This document shows, in pieces, positions 31,677 through 41,555 of a stretch of 64,000 nucleotides of DNA. The stretch covers positions 5,919,339 to 5,983,338 of the forward strand of contig RPFO01000080.1 of the NCBI GenBank assembly GCA_009746045.1, written 5' to 3'. Both the position numbers and the translations under genes were made by a program. The DNA is from Mesostigma viride. Lineage: Eukaryota > Streptophyta > Mesostigmatophyceae > Mesostigmatales > Mesostigmataceae. The notes under the pieces are model-generated. The model was not told where the DNA came from, did no database searches, and worked only from the letters and a program-made list of their open reading frames with translations. How positions within the stretch are numbered: position 1 is the stretch's first letter; the number at the start of each line of letters is the position of its first letter.

Positions 31677-32453
31677 CTAAAAATGGTACACTCCTACCAG
31701 AACAACTTTAGCACGGCGAGCCCACAAGGAATTTTCAGCCATTATCTCTAATACTTTCTTTAAATCACGTAGGTGCGTTTCAAAATCAGGAGAGTAAATA
31801 AGGATATCATCTAAGTAAGCTTGAGCACAAGAACGGTCATGCTCAGATAAAGAAACAGAGGAGAAGGACGGATCCTTTAAATCAGATGACACTTGAGGAA
31901 GGTGAGAATTACCCATAACAGGTCTAAGCACTTCATTCATTAACATTTGAAAAGAGGCAGGAGAGTTACAGAGTCTCATGGCCGCTACTCTAAACTGATA
32001 ATGACCAAAAGGGGTAGCAAAGGCGGTTTTATGGCAATCCTCAGGGGCTATACGCAGTTGCCAAAAACCATCCGCACAATCCAGTACCGTGAAACAAGTG
32101 GAACCTTTAACCTTATTAAATATATCATCAATACGAGGTAGAGGGTATTTAGACTTCACAGTAATGTCATTTAACTTCCTATAATCAGTAACTAGGCGAA
32201 ACTTGCCATTTGGCTTAGGAACTAACAGGACACCAGCTGAGTAGGGGGAGTTACTAGGCTCTATCAATCCTGCTTCTAATAGTGACACTAAAATCTGTTT
32301 TAGTTCCTTTAACTCGGTAGGGCCCATTCTATACATCGGAGAGTGCGTAGGAACTGCACCGTCCTTAATAACTACACGGTGTAAAACAGAACGAGGAGGA
32401 GGATAAGAAGGACTCTTTTCTTCAAAAACTTTGGAGGAATCTATCACAGCCAT
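31677..32453 (-). pseudogene. Ty3-like reverse transcriptase
   Basis: Encodes the RT fingers and palm: YSAGVLLVPKPNGKFRLVTD, YRKLNDITVKSKYPLPRIDD, TVLDCADGFWQLRI (catalytic Asp), FGHYQFRVAAMRLCNSPASF, and AYLDDILIYS (YLDD, catalytic Asp pair). An extra stretch of roughly 30 residues is present before YLDD compared with the usual spacing. The frame ends early at 31677 where a one-base shift moves the sequence into the RNase H frame. Confidence 0.88.
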
Positions 32454-32461
32454 GTATCTTA

Positions 32462-33106
32462 CTATTTCGTTTTCAGTAATCCCACTCCTATTGTATCCAC
32501 TGTGTTTACATCTATATCCACACTATTATTAGTGATAGGTATCTCCTGTACTTCTAACTGAAGGAACATACATAATAAATATCCATATTCCTTTAATTCA
32601 GATCGCAACTCATCATTGGACATTAATACTTCAGGTATAGGTCTTACAGGAGGATCAACAGGTGTAGGAGGAGTAATATCTACCAAGGATAAATTTTCTA
32701 CTCTATAATGACGTTCCGGTACCCAGTAAGAGCTATCTGGAAACCAAATGACCATGGTAACATAATTAATAGTAATCTTATTATCCTGGTGCCAATCTAA
32801 TCCTAGTAATACATCAGCGGTAGTGATAGGGCCTATAGTGGCCGTCAGGTTGACAGTACGTCCTTGTATGACCAGGGGAAGGGACACCGTACCCGGGGAA
32901 TGACTGGTGCGACCGTCAGCATAATGGACAGTGACAGGCTTGGTGTGAGGGATAGGGACTAGTTCTAAACGCCTAACTAGGACCTCGCTCACAAAGGAGC
33001 TAGCCGCACCGCTATCCACTAACACACAGACATTCAAAAGTTCATCAGCATGCAAGAAGGGGTCTACAACAGTGTGGGGAACGGTTAAGCCACCATTCCA
33101 AAACAT
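32462..33106 (-). pseudogene. Ty3-like aspartic protease
   Basis: Contains VLVDSGAASSFVSE, a retropepsin active site of the D-S-G type, and ADVLLGLDWHQ, the conserved C-terminal I/L-L-G box. It would process the Gag-Pol polyprotein. It lies between the zinc knuckle and RT, as in Ty3/gypsy. It is out of frame with gag and ends 8 bases before the RT frame. Confidence 0.8.
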
Positions 33107-33231
33107 AAGAGGACGAACACGTAAGGGTAGGGATGATTCAGCTCCTACAGAAGTTATGAAAACAGGCAGGCAAAAATTATTATCTGGGGTACTATCTAAG
33201 GACCTGTCCAGGTTACCCCCGGCTGACAGGC

Positions 33232-34429
33232 CTACTGTTCCCCCTCCCCCCCCAAATCCATAGGAACTAACCCCGAAGAAGACCCTGGCGAAAAAGCCAC
33301 TGCTGGAGGGTCACGAGGGATCGAAGAGGGTGCAGGAGCCTGATTATCATAGGGGAACCCTGAGGGTCCTGTCTGCACAACATTCAGCCTACTAGGGGTA
33401 GCTGAGGGAATGCGTCCTGGAGTGGGACGAATAGGAGCACGCTGAGGGGTACGAGGAGGGCGAGCATCGGGATGAGGGGGAGCACCAGAAAGGAACTTGG
33501 GGCACTCCGCCTTAAGATGGCCCACCTCATGACAATGATAACACGAGATGTGAGACACATCCAATGCAGATATATCTGTAACGCAAATATCGAATTCTTC
33601 TACATATGCCTATTCTTCTTCAGGAGTGAGGACAAGGTTATGAACCCTAGTACGCAAAGGAGCATGAGCATACATGCAATCAGCAACACGGAGGAGATGG
33701 GTAGGAAGAGGAGTGGTAAAGAAATCTGCTACTCTTAATAGACGCTGTCGCACATGCTTGAGGGGCAGATCAGTGAAACGGTAGGCAGAGAACTGGCGTT
33801 TTACCTCACGTAATAAGGGTCTACTGAGGGCTTGAAGGAAACGAGCACGTACTTCTGCGCCCGACAAATCCCTAATTCGTACCATCTGTGCATCAAATTC
33901 TTTCATATATTCCTTAAACGGTTTAGTACCTTGCTGCAAAGTACCAAAGGCTAATCTATCCTGCCAATCTGCATCAGGAGGAACTAAATGGCTCTCTAAC
34001 CGCTAAAACAATCCTGCTACTGAGTTAGGGTAGGCATGAGAGGCCAAGGATTCACACTGGATGAGGTTGGCGAGCTCAGGGGTAATACAGGTAGTAAGAT
34101 AGTGAGGGACTAAAACAGCATCAAGGAGACGCCATCTATTATGATTTTGCCACGACTCTGTGTTCTAGGTAATAAAGCAGCATAATAAAAGTGAAAAACT
34201 GTCGAGGGGTAGACTTGACATCCAACTTGGGAAGGTTAGCAAAGAGGGGAAGAGCAGGGGGCTTAGGAGGATGGGAAGGATCAGATCTACCCATAGGACC
34301 ACTGTCTTCTACTGCCACATCAGAGGGATAGAAAGAACAGAACAGTAAGGTGAGAGGAGTATCTACACTAGAGGAGGATGACACCGTAGGACGAGGGGGA
34401 GATGCATGGAGGTGGTGTAACCAAAACAA
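33232..34429 (-). pseudogene. Ty3-like gag
   Basis: Fragments in order on the minus strand: 34139-34429 (Pro/Ser-rich N-terminal part), 33610-33939 (FKEYMKEFDAQMVRIRDL and RARFLQALSRPL, typical of the retrotransposon Gag domain), and 33232-33564, with the CCHC zinc knuckle CYHCHEVGHLKAEC. The last binds genomic RNA. Stop codons and frameshifts separate the pieces. Confidence 0.75.
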
Positions 34430-35544
34430 GGCTATGTACCGAAGGGCGAGGAAGAGGAGCAGGACGAGAATGGAGGCCTACATCTGATTCACTATGAGTT
34501 AAAAGGTAGGTCTGAGTTTCTTCAAAGGACATAAACTTCTTATATTTGGGGACAGTATATGTACGCGACTAAACGAACTTCCTAGCATCGGCCCACGATA
34601 AGAAAATAGATGCCCATTGAGGGGTAATAACTACGTAGTACTTATTTTGCTAAGCTATTATAACTAGTCGAATGAGAAGGAAAAGAACGTCTTGGGGGTA
34701 CAGCACCAGAGGTAGGGGCTGCAGGAAGGGTAGAAGTATAGTGACAGGGGGAGGACGTATTGGCTCACTGGCCCGTTGCTGGGCAGCCCTAACCTTAGGG
34801 GTATCAGTAGGGTTACCTTGTACATTGAAGGCAGGGGTAGGGGAAGACCGATCAGGTTTCATAGGCAATAGCAGGCACTGTTATGGGAGTCGTTGAAAGA
34901 TGGCGCCCAAATGGTCGTCGATGACCAACGCCGTAGCCGAGGAACTCCTGCTGTGGGGTACAACACCAACCACAAGGGTCTAAACGTAGGCATATACATC
35001 CAAGCGTAAAAGAGAGTGGAAGGCGATGAACAACGTTCTAGCATCGGCGACTAGCCGAATCTATTCCTAGGCACTTTCCTATTCTAGCCGATTCCTAAGG
35101 AACGGATAGGAGGCACTTGAGGTGGAGGAGGTCCTACCTCTCCTCCCCCCCCCACAAAGCATCTATGATGCTCGCCTAGAGCTAACGAGCATATAAGAAA
35201 ACGCAGCAGCATGCACGGAAAAGAGGTGTAGTCTAAAGGGACGCTAATCGTCCCACTATCCATCCCTATTGAACCGTCAAACCCACTATCTAACGTCAAA
35301 CAGCACCCAGCAAGGAAATGCACACACAGATGGAAAAGGAAAAGGAAAAGGAACTAGCTACGTGAGGAGTTCATCCGCTTTGAGCAGGTCTAACTTCTAG
35401 GCAGGGCGTGTCCCGAATCGGGCAGCACTACCCCCCTAGCTTGACGGCGACCCGCCCTTTACCTGTCAAGAGGTTGTCTTCTTCTGTGCCCTAGCCGCGG
35501 AAGGCCTCTGGCGTATAGGGTTGCAAGGGAACTTCGTCGCGTCT
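34430..35544. other. Ty3-like element, 5' leader
   Basis: Lies between the primer-binding site and gag on the minus strand. Small frames occur without motif support. I see no gene. Confidence 0.4.
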
Positions 35545-35545
35545 A

Positions 35546-35563
35546 CCTAAACCTCCGATACCA
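35546..35563 (-). other. Primer-binding site of the Ty3-like element
   Basis: On the minus strand, one base inside the 5' LTR, TGGTATCGGAGGTTTAGG starts with TGGTATC, as in elements primed by initiator methionine tRNA. The match beyond the first seven bases is imperfect. Confidence 0.6.
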
Positions 35564-35564
35564 T

Positions 35565-36139
35565 TGTTACGTCCTGGCTCGACTCTATCCCAAACATCTC
35601 GCCTAACCTTACCTAAACTAGTGATGAGGCACCTACCTAGGAGTGAGGAGCTATATTGGCTATAAGACCTAGGACGCGACGACGCTGCTTCTCAATGCAT
35701 TCCCTTATAATACGCCATATACCGAATAAAACCAGGGTACTACGAAGGAAACAATACTACACTGCCGTGACCCAAGCCTATATGTGTTAATTCATTTAAC
35801 ACACGCCGAGTGCCATTCACGAAGGACAACTGCTGCATAAATGATCGCCGACAGGCGTGTATGCTCGGGCCGACATCGACCCTCGCCCACAGGACCAACG
35901 CACGTCCACAAGGTTCACACGCAGGATAAAAGGACCACTACTAAAGTACGCAGCGCGGCGCGACTGCACCGAACCACCATACTGTGACAATTGCCACGTC
36001 ACAAGGCCCGGTACCGACCGGCCAAAAGGTCCTTACTACACGTAAGCCTAGGAAAGTCAGCGAACTGCTCCGGAATGGCTGAGGCAACAAGGGACCTAAT
36101 TTACGTCCGTAACAACAACAAAAGTTACGCGACGTAACA
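35565..36139 (-). repeat. 5' LTR of the Ty3-like element
   Basis: 575 bp, TG...CA type, nearly identical to 27458-28031 with a one-base indel. It provides a premature in-frame end to the ATPase gene shortly after the junction. Confidence 0.92.
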
Positions 36140-36808
36140 ATTGGCTCGCACTGCTCTAGGGACACCACCGCTGGTGTACGCTTGCGTAAGGAAAATCATA
36201 CTCGTTAGGAAATGCCTGTGCTTGAAAGCAAAAGCCGCGACAGCGTTTTTGGAAGAGCTTTGGTAGAGTGCGCTCCCTTGCATATCGTCGATAAGAATCA
36301 GCGAGCTAGGAGGACCGTGCTCGAATCTGGTCTCGGGCTTCGTCCAGTTCATGGCGTCTAGACGCAGATACATCGACAGCTCCATCAAATCTTCGTTTTT
36401 CTTTCCATGGACGTATTCGCGTTGAAACGTTTCCCATACCCTGAGATCGTCCTTGTACCGCTCGTACTCGTGGAGGTCAGATTTGATGTGATCCACCATT
36501 CCATCGAATGCCAGGTTGGAGTACACTTCCATCTCCATAACTGGCTCGGGTAGCTCTCTGTACTTTGACTCCGTGTGAGCGGATCCACTGATAAGGTAGA
36601 GCTTGTCGAATGAGTTGTTAGTGAAGTAAGCCTTCGCCATGTTGACCGCCGCGGTTGTTTTTCCCGAACGCCTCGCCCCACAGAAATTGGCGATAAAGTG
36701 CATGCTCGGCATGTTTTGCGGGGCGGGACGCTGAGGGGCGTATCGTTGCTTGATATCCCTATTCTCCAGCGATTGAATTCGCCGCTCTTCGATGATAGCC
36801 ATTACCAT
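36140..36808 (-). pseudogene. Packaging ATPase (FtsK/HerA type), 5' part
   Basis: Starts at ATG 36808. It has Walker A GARRSGKTT (about residues 44-52) and Walker B LILIDD (about 172-177), then FLTQAYTSGGVPRAVRAN, typical of the A32-like genome-packaging ATPases of PLVs, virophages and NCLDVs. The motor would thread viral DNA into preformed capsids. The coding sequence stops matching at 36140, where the Ty3 LTR has inserted; the rest lies at 27233-27457. Without excision the product lacks its C-terminal part. A second ATG is present at codon 3. Confidence 0.9.
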
Positions 36809-36819
36809 TCTTCAGACAT

Positions 36820-37347
36820 TTATTCGTCCAGTGAAGCGAGGAGGGATGCGCGGATGGCGGCCATGCGAATCTCGTACGGGGTCATCGCGACAGGGGGCGG
36901 GGGTGGCGGTGGAAGCTGGCGGGTCTTGATCGGGGGTGGCGGGGTGTCCGGCTCTGACTCCCTTGGTTTTCGCCCCCGTCTCGGTTTCGGCGTGTCGGCG
37001 GGTGTCGAGGCGACGCTGTCTTCCGCAAGAAGGCGTTCGATGCGCGATTTGTTTCGAGCTTCTTGCAGCTCAAGTTCGACGAGCCTTTGCCGCTGGATTT
37101 CAAGTTCCTTTGCGAGGACCTTTCGCTTCGTTATCTCTGCCTCCTTTTCCTCGTTTCGTCTCTTCTCCCTCTCTGCCTTTGAGCGCTGTTGATAGATTCG
37201 CATCTTGTCACGTAGGGCCTTTTTCTGTTCGTCGTTCAACGGCTGTCCTTTTCGAATCGTCCTGACCAGGTCCACCTGCTCTTCCCGCGTCTCGGCGAAG
37301 GTCTCGTCCTGGAAGCTCGTTGGGGTCTCTGAAGCCTAAGAGGCCAT
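36820..37347 (-). pseudogene. Coiled-coil, Pro-rich protein with early TAG
   Basis: The frame is open from 37333 to 36820. The only upstream ATG in this frame (37347) is followed by TAG at codon 4 (37336-37338); otherwise translation would need a GTG at 37275. The protein has a long Lys/Glu/Arg-rich helix (about residues 30-90 from the ATG), a basic segment (PKPRRGRKPRES), and a poly-Pro run. Its stop lies 11 bases before the ATPase start. It may be a virion or DNA-binding accessory protein; I know no family. The TAG looks like a nonsense mutation, since TAG ends several genes here. Confidence 0.55.
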
Positions 37348-37371
37348 GTTTATATTCTACGTAGATAATAA
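37348..37371. promoter_or_regulatory. 24-bp divergent promoter region with TCTACGTAGA
   Basis: Only 24 bases separate the leftward ATG at 37347 from the rightward ATG at 37372. They are AT-rich and contain the perfect palindrome TCTACGTAGA (37356-37365) almost at the centre, with TTTATA-type sequence on one side and ATAATAA on the other. This is where transcription must diverge. Regulatory function is inferred from position and symmetry. Confidence 0.5.
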
Positions 37372-38940
37372 ATGGTCGTGCTTACAACCCTGAGCAGACC
37401 GACAAACCTTGCCACCGGGTTACCGCTCGACCCCGAAATGGAGGAGCGTGTTTCTACTGTCGAAACGGACATCGGCGGGCTTGAGACTAGCGTGTCGTCG
37501 CTTCTGAGCAAGTCGCACCCATTTGATGAGTCGCTTGTCGTCGACGGATTCAAAATTTTTTATCCAAGCCAACCGACAAATTTGCGACTCGGAGACGATT
37601 ACGACGACGAGACCGCGAGTGACCCATCGGAACTCGCCTACAACCTCGTCGTGAACGGGTATTCGTATTTCAAAGAAGGCACTACGACAGTCGACGATCT
37701 CACTCTAAACGAACCTCACCTTACGGCGAAAGTGGGAGCAAACCAGTACCACGTCTTCGACTTCAGCCCTGACACGCTGCTAGACCCTGGCGGCAGAGTC
37801 CTCACCCGCGCGCAATTGGACTACCTTTTCGACCAACACGGAGTAGGCACCACGTCGATAACTAATTTGAACGGGGATTTCGTCCTTCATCTCGAAGACG
37901 GGACGACCGTGTCGCACCAAAACGCGTTCAGCGTCATCAACGACCAGGATGTGCGAGTTCAGCTTCCCTATAACGTTACTAAAGGCGACGCGAGTGGGAT
38001 TTGTAAATATACGTATCGCGACTATCATACCACCCAATCGGCCACGAGCGATAACGTCGTGGATGGCACAGTGGGATATCCGTATTTTTCCGATGCGTTC
38101 TTTGGACTCGGCGGATCTCGATTCAACGGCCTCCCTCTCCGCGTGGAGTTGTTGTCCTTTTCCACGATCCGCGACGACAACCGCCGCCTTCCACTAACTG
38201 GGAGATCGTTCACCATCACGCGTACCTACTCGCCGCTCACGGACTGGAGAATGGGACCGATTGAACCTTTGAACGCACTCCACTGGAGCACCACTCCCGC
38301 CAGCGCTACATGGGAGGTTGTGGAGGGTACGACCCTCAAACAGGGCATTAAGATGACGACCCCGTTCGCGTACCAACGCAAACTTCCCCTCAGATGGTAC
38401 ATGAAGTCCACACAGCTCACGCCGACCACCCCGACGATCGGCGGAGTCTCCCTCTCGCAAAACGGAGGACTACGCGGGGAAGACGCCGTAATCACCGCGC
38501 CAGTCGCGGCAGGTAGTAATAAGTATTTGAACTACGAGATAGACGTATACAACGACTCCACCCTTACCGCATGCAGCACCCAAAAAGGAGGGATGTTGAT
38601 ATGCGTTTCTAAAATGAGCCAGCTTCACCCCGGCATCCGGACCCCGAGTTCGTACATTTCGTACCTCAATCCTGTAAAAATATCGATTAACGGAGTGTAC
38701 GCAGACCATGGCGTTGGATGGGGGAAGTCGTTGAATCCTCTCACCGGTTTTCATCTGATGGCGAACGGGGTGTCTCAAGCGGTGTTGGACGGGACGTTGA
38801 CGACAACAACGTTCCAAAACCCATCCGAAGGCGATGATGTAGAACTCAGATATAGGATTATAACCGCAAAGGACTCGCCAAACCTGTCAGGAGAGACCGT
38901 GGAGATATATCAGGGCCCGTTACGACGCTCCACTCTCTAG
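37372..38940 (+). CDS. Putative virion protein, 522 aa
   Basis: Starts at ATG 37372. A short N-terminal helical segment (about 20-45) precedes a beta-rich, Thr/Gly/Asn-rich body without transmembrane segments, in keeping with a trimeric fibre or minor structural protein. I recognise no family. It is the first gene of the rightward structural block. Near its end, the next ORF (38961) is open in another phase far upstream of its first ATG, so the two may be one gene of about 1.1 kb codons split by a single base near 38915-38940. Confidence 0.6.
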   Translation: MVVLTTLSRPTNLATGLPLDPEMEERVSTVETDIGGLETSVSSLLSKSHPFDESLVVDGFKIFYPSQPTNLRLGDDYDDETASDPSELAYNLVVNGYSYFKEGTTTVDDLTLNEPHLTAKVGANQYHVFDFSPDTLLDPGGRVLTRAQLDYLFDQHGVGTTSITNLNGDFVLHLEDGTTVSHQNAFSVINDQDVRVQLPYNVTKGDASGICKYTYRDYHTTQSATSDNVVDGTVGYPYFSDAFFGLGGSRFNGLPLRVELLSFSTIRDDNRRLPLTGRSFTITRTYSPLTDWRMGPIEPLNALHWSTTPASATWEVVEGTTLKQGIKMTTPFAYQRKLPLRWYMKSTQLTPTTPTIGGVSLSQNGGLRGEDAVITAPVAAGSNKYLNYEIDVYNDSTLTACSTQKGGMLICVSKMSQLHPGIRTPSSYISYLNPVKISINGVYADHGVGWGKSLNPLTGFHLMANGVSQAVLDGTLTTTTFQNPSEGDDVELRYRIITAKDSPNLSGETVEIYQGPLRRSTL

Positions 38941-38960
38941 AATCGTTCTCGCGCCACTCT

Positions 38961-40685
38961 GTGACCGCGTTGCAAACAGAAGCTTCGAAATACTACTTTG
39001 AAGGGTCCCCTGAAAAATTCTATATCGTAAAAACAGCCACTCCGGCACCAAGCAAATGTGTGTTTTTTTCAGAGCAGCTCATAGACGGACCCTTTCTTCT
39101 GTGTTTTCAACTATATCTTGGGAGCAACGACGCCTTTATCTCGTTCGCGGAAAACACTATGTCTTTTACGAATAAATATCACCCGGCCACGACAGATGCC
39201 CATCAGAACTGGAGAAATGCGGCTACTACGCATTGGGGTATGCTGGGTATTAATCTCCACCACAGTGACTATGCACTTGACCTGTTTGACAACCTGAAGT
39301 CAAAGGTTCGATACACGTTAAACTCGACCTGGAGGCAACAAAACAGCTACTGGGTGGCATTTCGAAGAAAATCGGATGGGAAAGTTGAGCGTTATATATC
39401 TAAAACAACTCCTCAAAAACTGAGTGAAATGACCAAAATCTCAAACTCGTCCGGTATATTTACAGCCACCCCTACAGACATTATTGACCCGTACATTCCG
39501 ATGCCCCTCCGACCAATTTTCCACTTGAGCGGAGAGTACCACGGCGCGCATGTCTGGCCCATCAAAGATAACCTTCGGGACATAGAGTTCGACTCCCTAA
39601 AAACCAACAATCCTTCCGGAGCGTACACGGCCGTTGGAGACGTGTTAGAGCTGCGTCACAGGTCCACCTCGTCGAGGAATTGTAGCATTTTCGGCAAATA
39701 TAGCGTCACAAAACCCGTACCGGGTGTGGCGGATACTTGGTTCAAGGAGCTAACACTTACGAATGAGAGTGTCATACGTACGGTTGTTAAATGCCCGGAT
39801 GTTCAATACGGCGTGCAAATGAACGAATATACTGCCAAAATATATGGGATTCTACCAGCTCGTCAGTCGGTAAGGAAGTTTTATGTAAGACTGGGATTTT
39901 CAAACACCAAGTTGAGCAATGATCCGTTGCTTATCAGCGTAGACGTTGGAGAAGCGTGGACTGGCGGTTCTTCTAGAAGTACGATTTCAAAGTCCCTATC
40001 ATACGTAGATGTAACCTGCGATCGTGTTTCATTGATTGATCTGCCAGATACTGGTATGGTCCATTTGGCCACCGTGACGTTCCAAGTATTAGCTCCAACC
40101 ATATCTGGCCCGAGCCCGCTTTTATTTGCTTCTTCCATGAGCTATTACTACGATTCAGACCTGGCGTCGATCGGCGGCAATCATGGGCTGGACGTAGCCC
40201 TGTATGAAGATATCCGCGAAACTAGGCGTATATCTCATACGATATTGGAAGCGGACTCTGTGATCGGTTTGAGGCAGCCCATATACGACTACCCACTCCC
40301 ACAGTTTTGGCATGGCGCCCCCCGGGCTGTGATTTCTTTCCACGACCCCGCCACGCAATCAGAACTAACTCTTCCGACAGCGTTGGCCAATATCCTTGTT
40401 AGATTGACATTTGCTAACAACCCACCCACGATTCTCGACATATCAAACCCATACCGCCTAACGCCTAACTGCCTGCCTGTTTGGCCGGTAAACGTTATAA
40501 TTGGCAGCAGCTGGAATGTTGTTTCAGGATACGAGGAGGATGACGGGGTGTTTGAAATTGCATTGCGAATTCCTCGCATCACCACTGACACATCAACAAG
40601 CATATGGTTGTCTAATACATTGTGTAAGTCACGCGCTGGACAAAACGGCGTGTCGACTAACAAGACCCTCACTTGGACGCTATAA
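38961..40685 (+). CDS. Putative virion protein, up to 574 aa
   Basis: The frame is open well before 38961, where only GTG occurs; the first ATG is at 39159. The codons between read as ordinary protein (ASKYYFEGSPEKFYIVKTAT), so they are probably translated. This favours continuity with the preceding ORF through a frameshift. The protein is beta-rich with many Ser, Thr and Tyr and shows no signal peptide or known motif. Position between the ATPase and capsid genes suggests a structural role. It ends 22 bases before the next gene. Confidence 0.55.
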   Translation: MTALQTEASKYYFEGSPEKFYIVKTATPAPSKCVFFSEQLIDGPFLLCFQLYLGSNDAFISFAENTMSFTNKYHPATTDAHQNWRNAATTHWGMLGINLHHSDYALDLFDNLKSKVRYTLNSTWRQQNSYWVAFRRKSDGKVERYISKTTPQKLSEMTKISNSSGIFTATPTDIIDPYIPMPLRPIFHLSGEYHGAHVWPIKDNLRDIEFDSLKTNNPSGAYTAVGDVLELRHRSTSSRNCSIFGKYSVTKPVPGVADTWFKELTLTNESVIRTVVKCPDVQYGVQMNEYTAKIYGILPARQSVRKFYVRLGFSNTKLSNDPLLISVDVGEAWTGGSSRSTISKSLSYVDVTCDRVSLIDLPDTGMVHLATVTFQVLAPTISGPSPLLFASSMSYYYDSDLASIGGNHGLDVALYEDIRETRRISHTILEADSVIGLRQPIYDYPLPQFWHGAPRAVISFHDPATQSELTLPTALANILVRLTFANNPPTILDISNPYRLTPNCLPVWPVNVIIGSSWNVVSGYEEDDGVFEIALRIPRITTDTSTSIWLSNTLCKSRAGQNGVSTNKTLTWTL

Positions 40686-40688
40686 AAA

Positions 40689-40700
40689 TCTCTGATTATA
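40689..40700 (+). promoter_or_regulatory. Putative viral promoter motif TCTCTGATTATA
   Basis: Exactly 7 bases before the ATG at 40708, identical in sequence and spacing to the motif before the AT-hook gene on the other strand (27218-27229). It partly overlaps the stop region of the preceding ORF. Confidence 0.5.
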
Positions 40701-40707
40701 CTCAGAA

Positions 40708-40908
40708 ATGGCGAGGCGTCAGAAAACAGCACGGCGCCGTCCTTTGGGTAAAAGGGGAAAACCCAAGCGAAAGGTCGCACCCCAGTCACAGGTGACCGCT
40801 TCATCGACCAACACCATTGTCATCCACAGCGCGCCTGTCCGAAGAGCGGTGAAGGGAAGGTCGCAGAGGCGCGAGGGTTCAAGGACGCCCTTCTCATGGC
40901 GTCAGTGA
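40708..40908 (+). CDS. Small very basic protein, 66 aa
   Basis: Starts at ATG 40708, 7 bases after TCTCTGATTATA. About a third of residues are Arg or Lys, concentrated at the N-terminus (RRQKTARRRPLGKRGKPKRK) and again near the C-terminus. It could condense DNA in the virion, like protamine-like core proteins of other dsDNA viruses; this is inference. It overlaps the zinc-finger gene by 13 bases. Confidence 0.6.
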   Translation: MARRQKTARRRPLGKRGKPKRKVAPQSQVTASSTNTIVIHSAPVRRAVKGRSQRREGSRTPFSWRQ

Positions 40909-41207
40909 TGGCGAACTCTAGACCGGTCGCGTACCCCCCGTTGTCCGCGTATGCCCAACCGGCACCTGTCGCGCCGGCTCCCGAACCGGTTGTCGTCGAT
41001 GCGGCACTGGCGGCACCCCCCGAGCCTGCGGGTGTACCTGTCGGAAAAAGGGTCCAGGTGGGGGGCGCAAAGTGGAAATGCCCACAGCCCGGGTGTAAAA
41101 GCACGTTCGCAAACGAAAAAAACCTCCTTCTGCATCTCAGGAGGGTCCACAACACGGTCGTGGGAATCCCAAAAGAGGGTGCGGAAAAAAATCTCACAGA
41201 AGAGTAA
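40896..41207 (+). CDS. C2H2 zinc-finger protein, 103 aa
   Basis: A Pro/Ala-rich N-terminal half is followed by a single classical C2H2 finger (C-P-Q-P-G-C, then 12 residues, then H-L-R-R-V-H, about residues 62-85). One finger alone binds DNA weakly, so it may act as a dimer, bind RNA or contact protein. It lies between the basic protein and the capsid genes and shares their strand and tight spacing. Confidence 0.7.
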   Translation: MASVMANSRPVAYPPLSAYAQPAPVAPAPEPVVVDAALAAPPEPAGVPVGKRVQVGGAKWKCPQPGCKSTFANEKNLLLHLRRVHNTVVGIPKEGAEKNLTEE

Positions 41208-41210
41208 CAC

Positions 41211-41555
41211 ATGAGCAACCCGCTGTTCACCGACGCCGAGATGCTCGAGATATCGCAGTGGATGACCCTTCACACAAACGTCCCCCGGGAATTTATCGAA
41301 TCGGCCATGCTTTATTGTAGGAAGAAGCCGCTAACCGGGAAGAAAAAGCGCGCTATCAAAAAGGCGATGGCGCAGAAAGAAGAGGGCGTGGTCAAGGTTT
41401 TTGGGACAAACAAAATTACTTCTGAGCTAATGTCAGACGAAGTGGCCGATGAAGGAGTTCATCCAGGAGACGCTGACACTCACTCTTCGCACGGAGAACC
41501 GGACTCGCGGGACGCTAGTGGATCCGGTGTGGGACATCCCGGCGGGACTCCTTGA
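41211..41555 (+). CDS. Hypothetical protein, 114 aa
   Basis: ATG is 3 bases after the previous stop. The N-terminal 80 residues are helical with a basic cluster (KKPLTGKKKRAIKKAMAQK). The last 35 overlap the penton gene in another frame and are low-complexity (Asp, Ser, Gly). Family unknown. The tight spacing supports its being a gene. Confidence 0.5.
   Translation: MSNPLFTDAEMLEISQWMTLHTNVPREFIESAMLYCRKKPLTGKKKRAIKKAMAQKEEGVVKVFGTNKITSELMSDEVADEGVHPGDADTHSSHGEPDSRDASGSGVGHPGGTP

Larger units (their letters stand above)
27458..36139 (-). mobile_element. Ty3/gypsy LTR retrotransposon inserted in the PLV ATPase gene
   Basis: LTRs at 27458-28031 (3') and 35565-36139 (5') begin TGTTACG and end CGTAACA. 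TTGG lies at both outer edges (27454-27457 and 36141-36144, with one base between the LTR and the right copy differing), consistent with a 4-5 bp target duplication. Read on the minus strand it has a primer site, gag with zinc knuckle, protease, RT, RNase H, an integrase N-terminus, and then two unusual ORFs. The protease-RT-RNase H-integrase order defines Ty3/gypsy. The LTRs look almost identical by eye, with one single-base indel (near 27880 versus 35988), so insertion is recent. Internal frames are nonetheless broken. Confidence 0.92.

Noticed and set aside
13504-37338. Reassignment of TAG to a sense codon
   Set aside because: TAG also ends the host gene at 9800 and viral frames at 38940 and 59690, so the internal TAGs at 13504 and 37336-37338 are better read as mutations.
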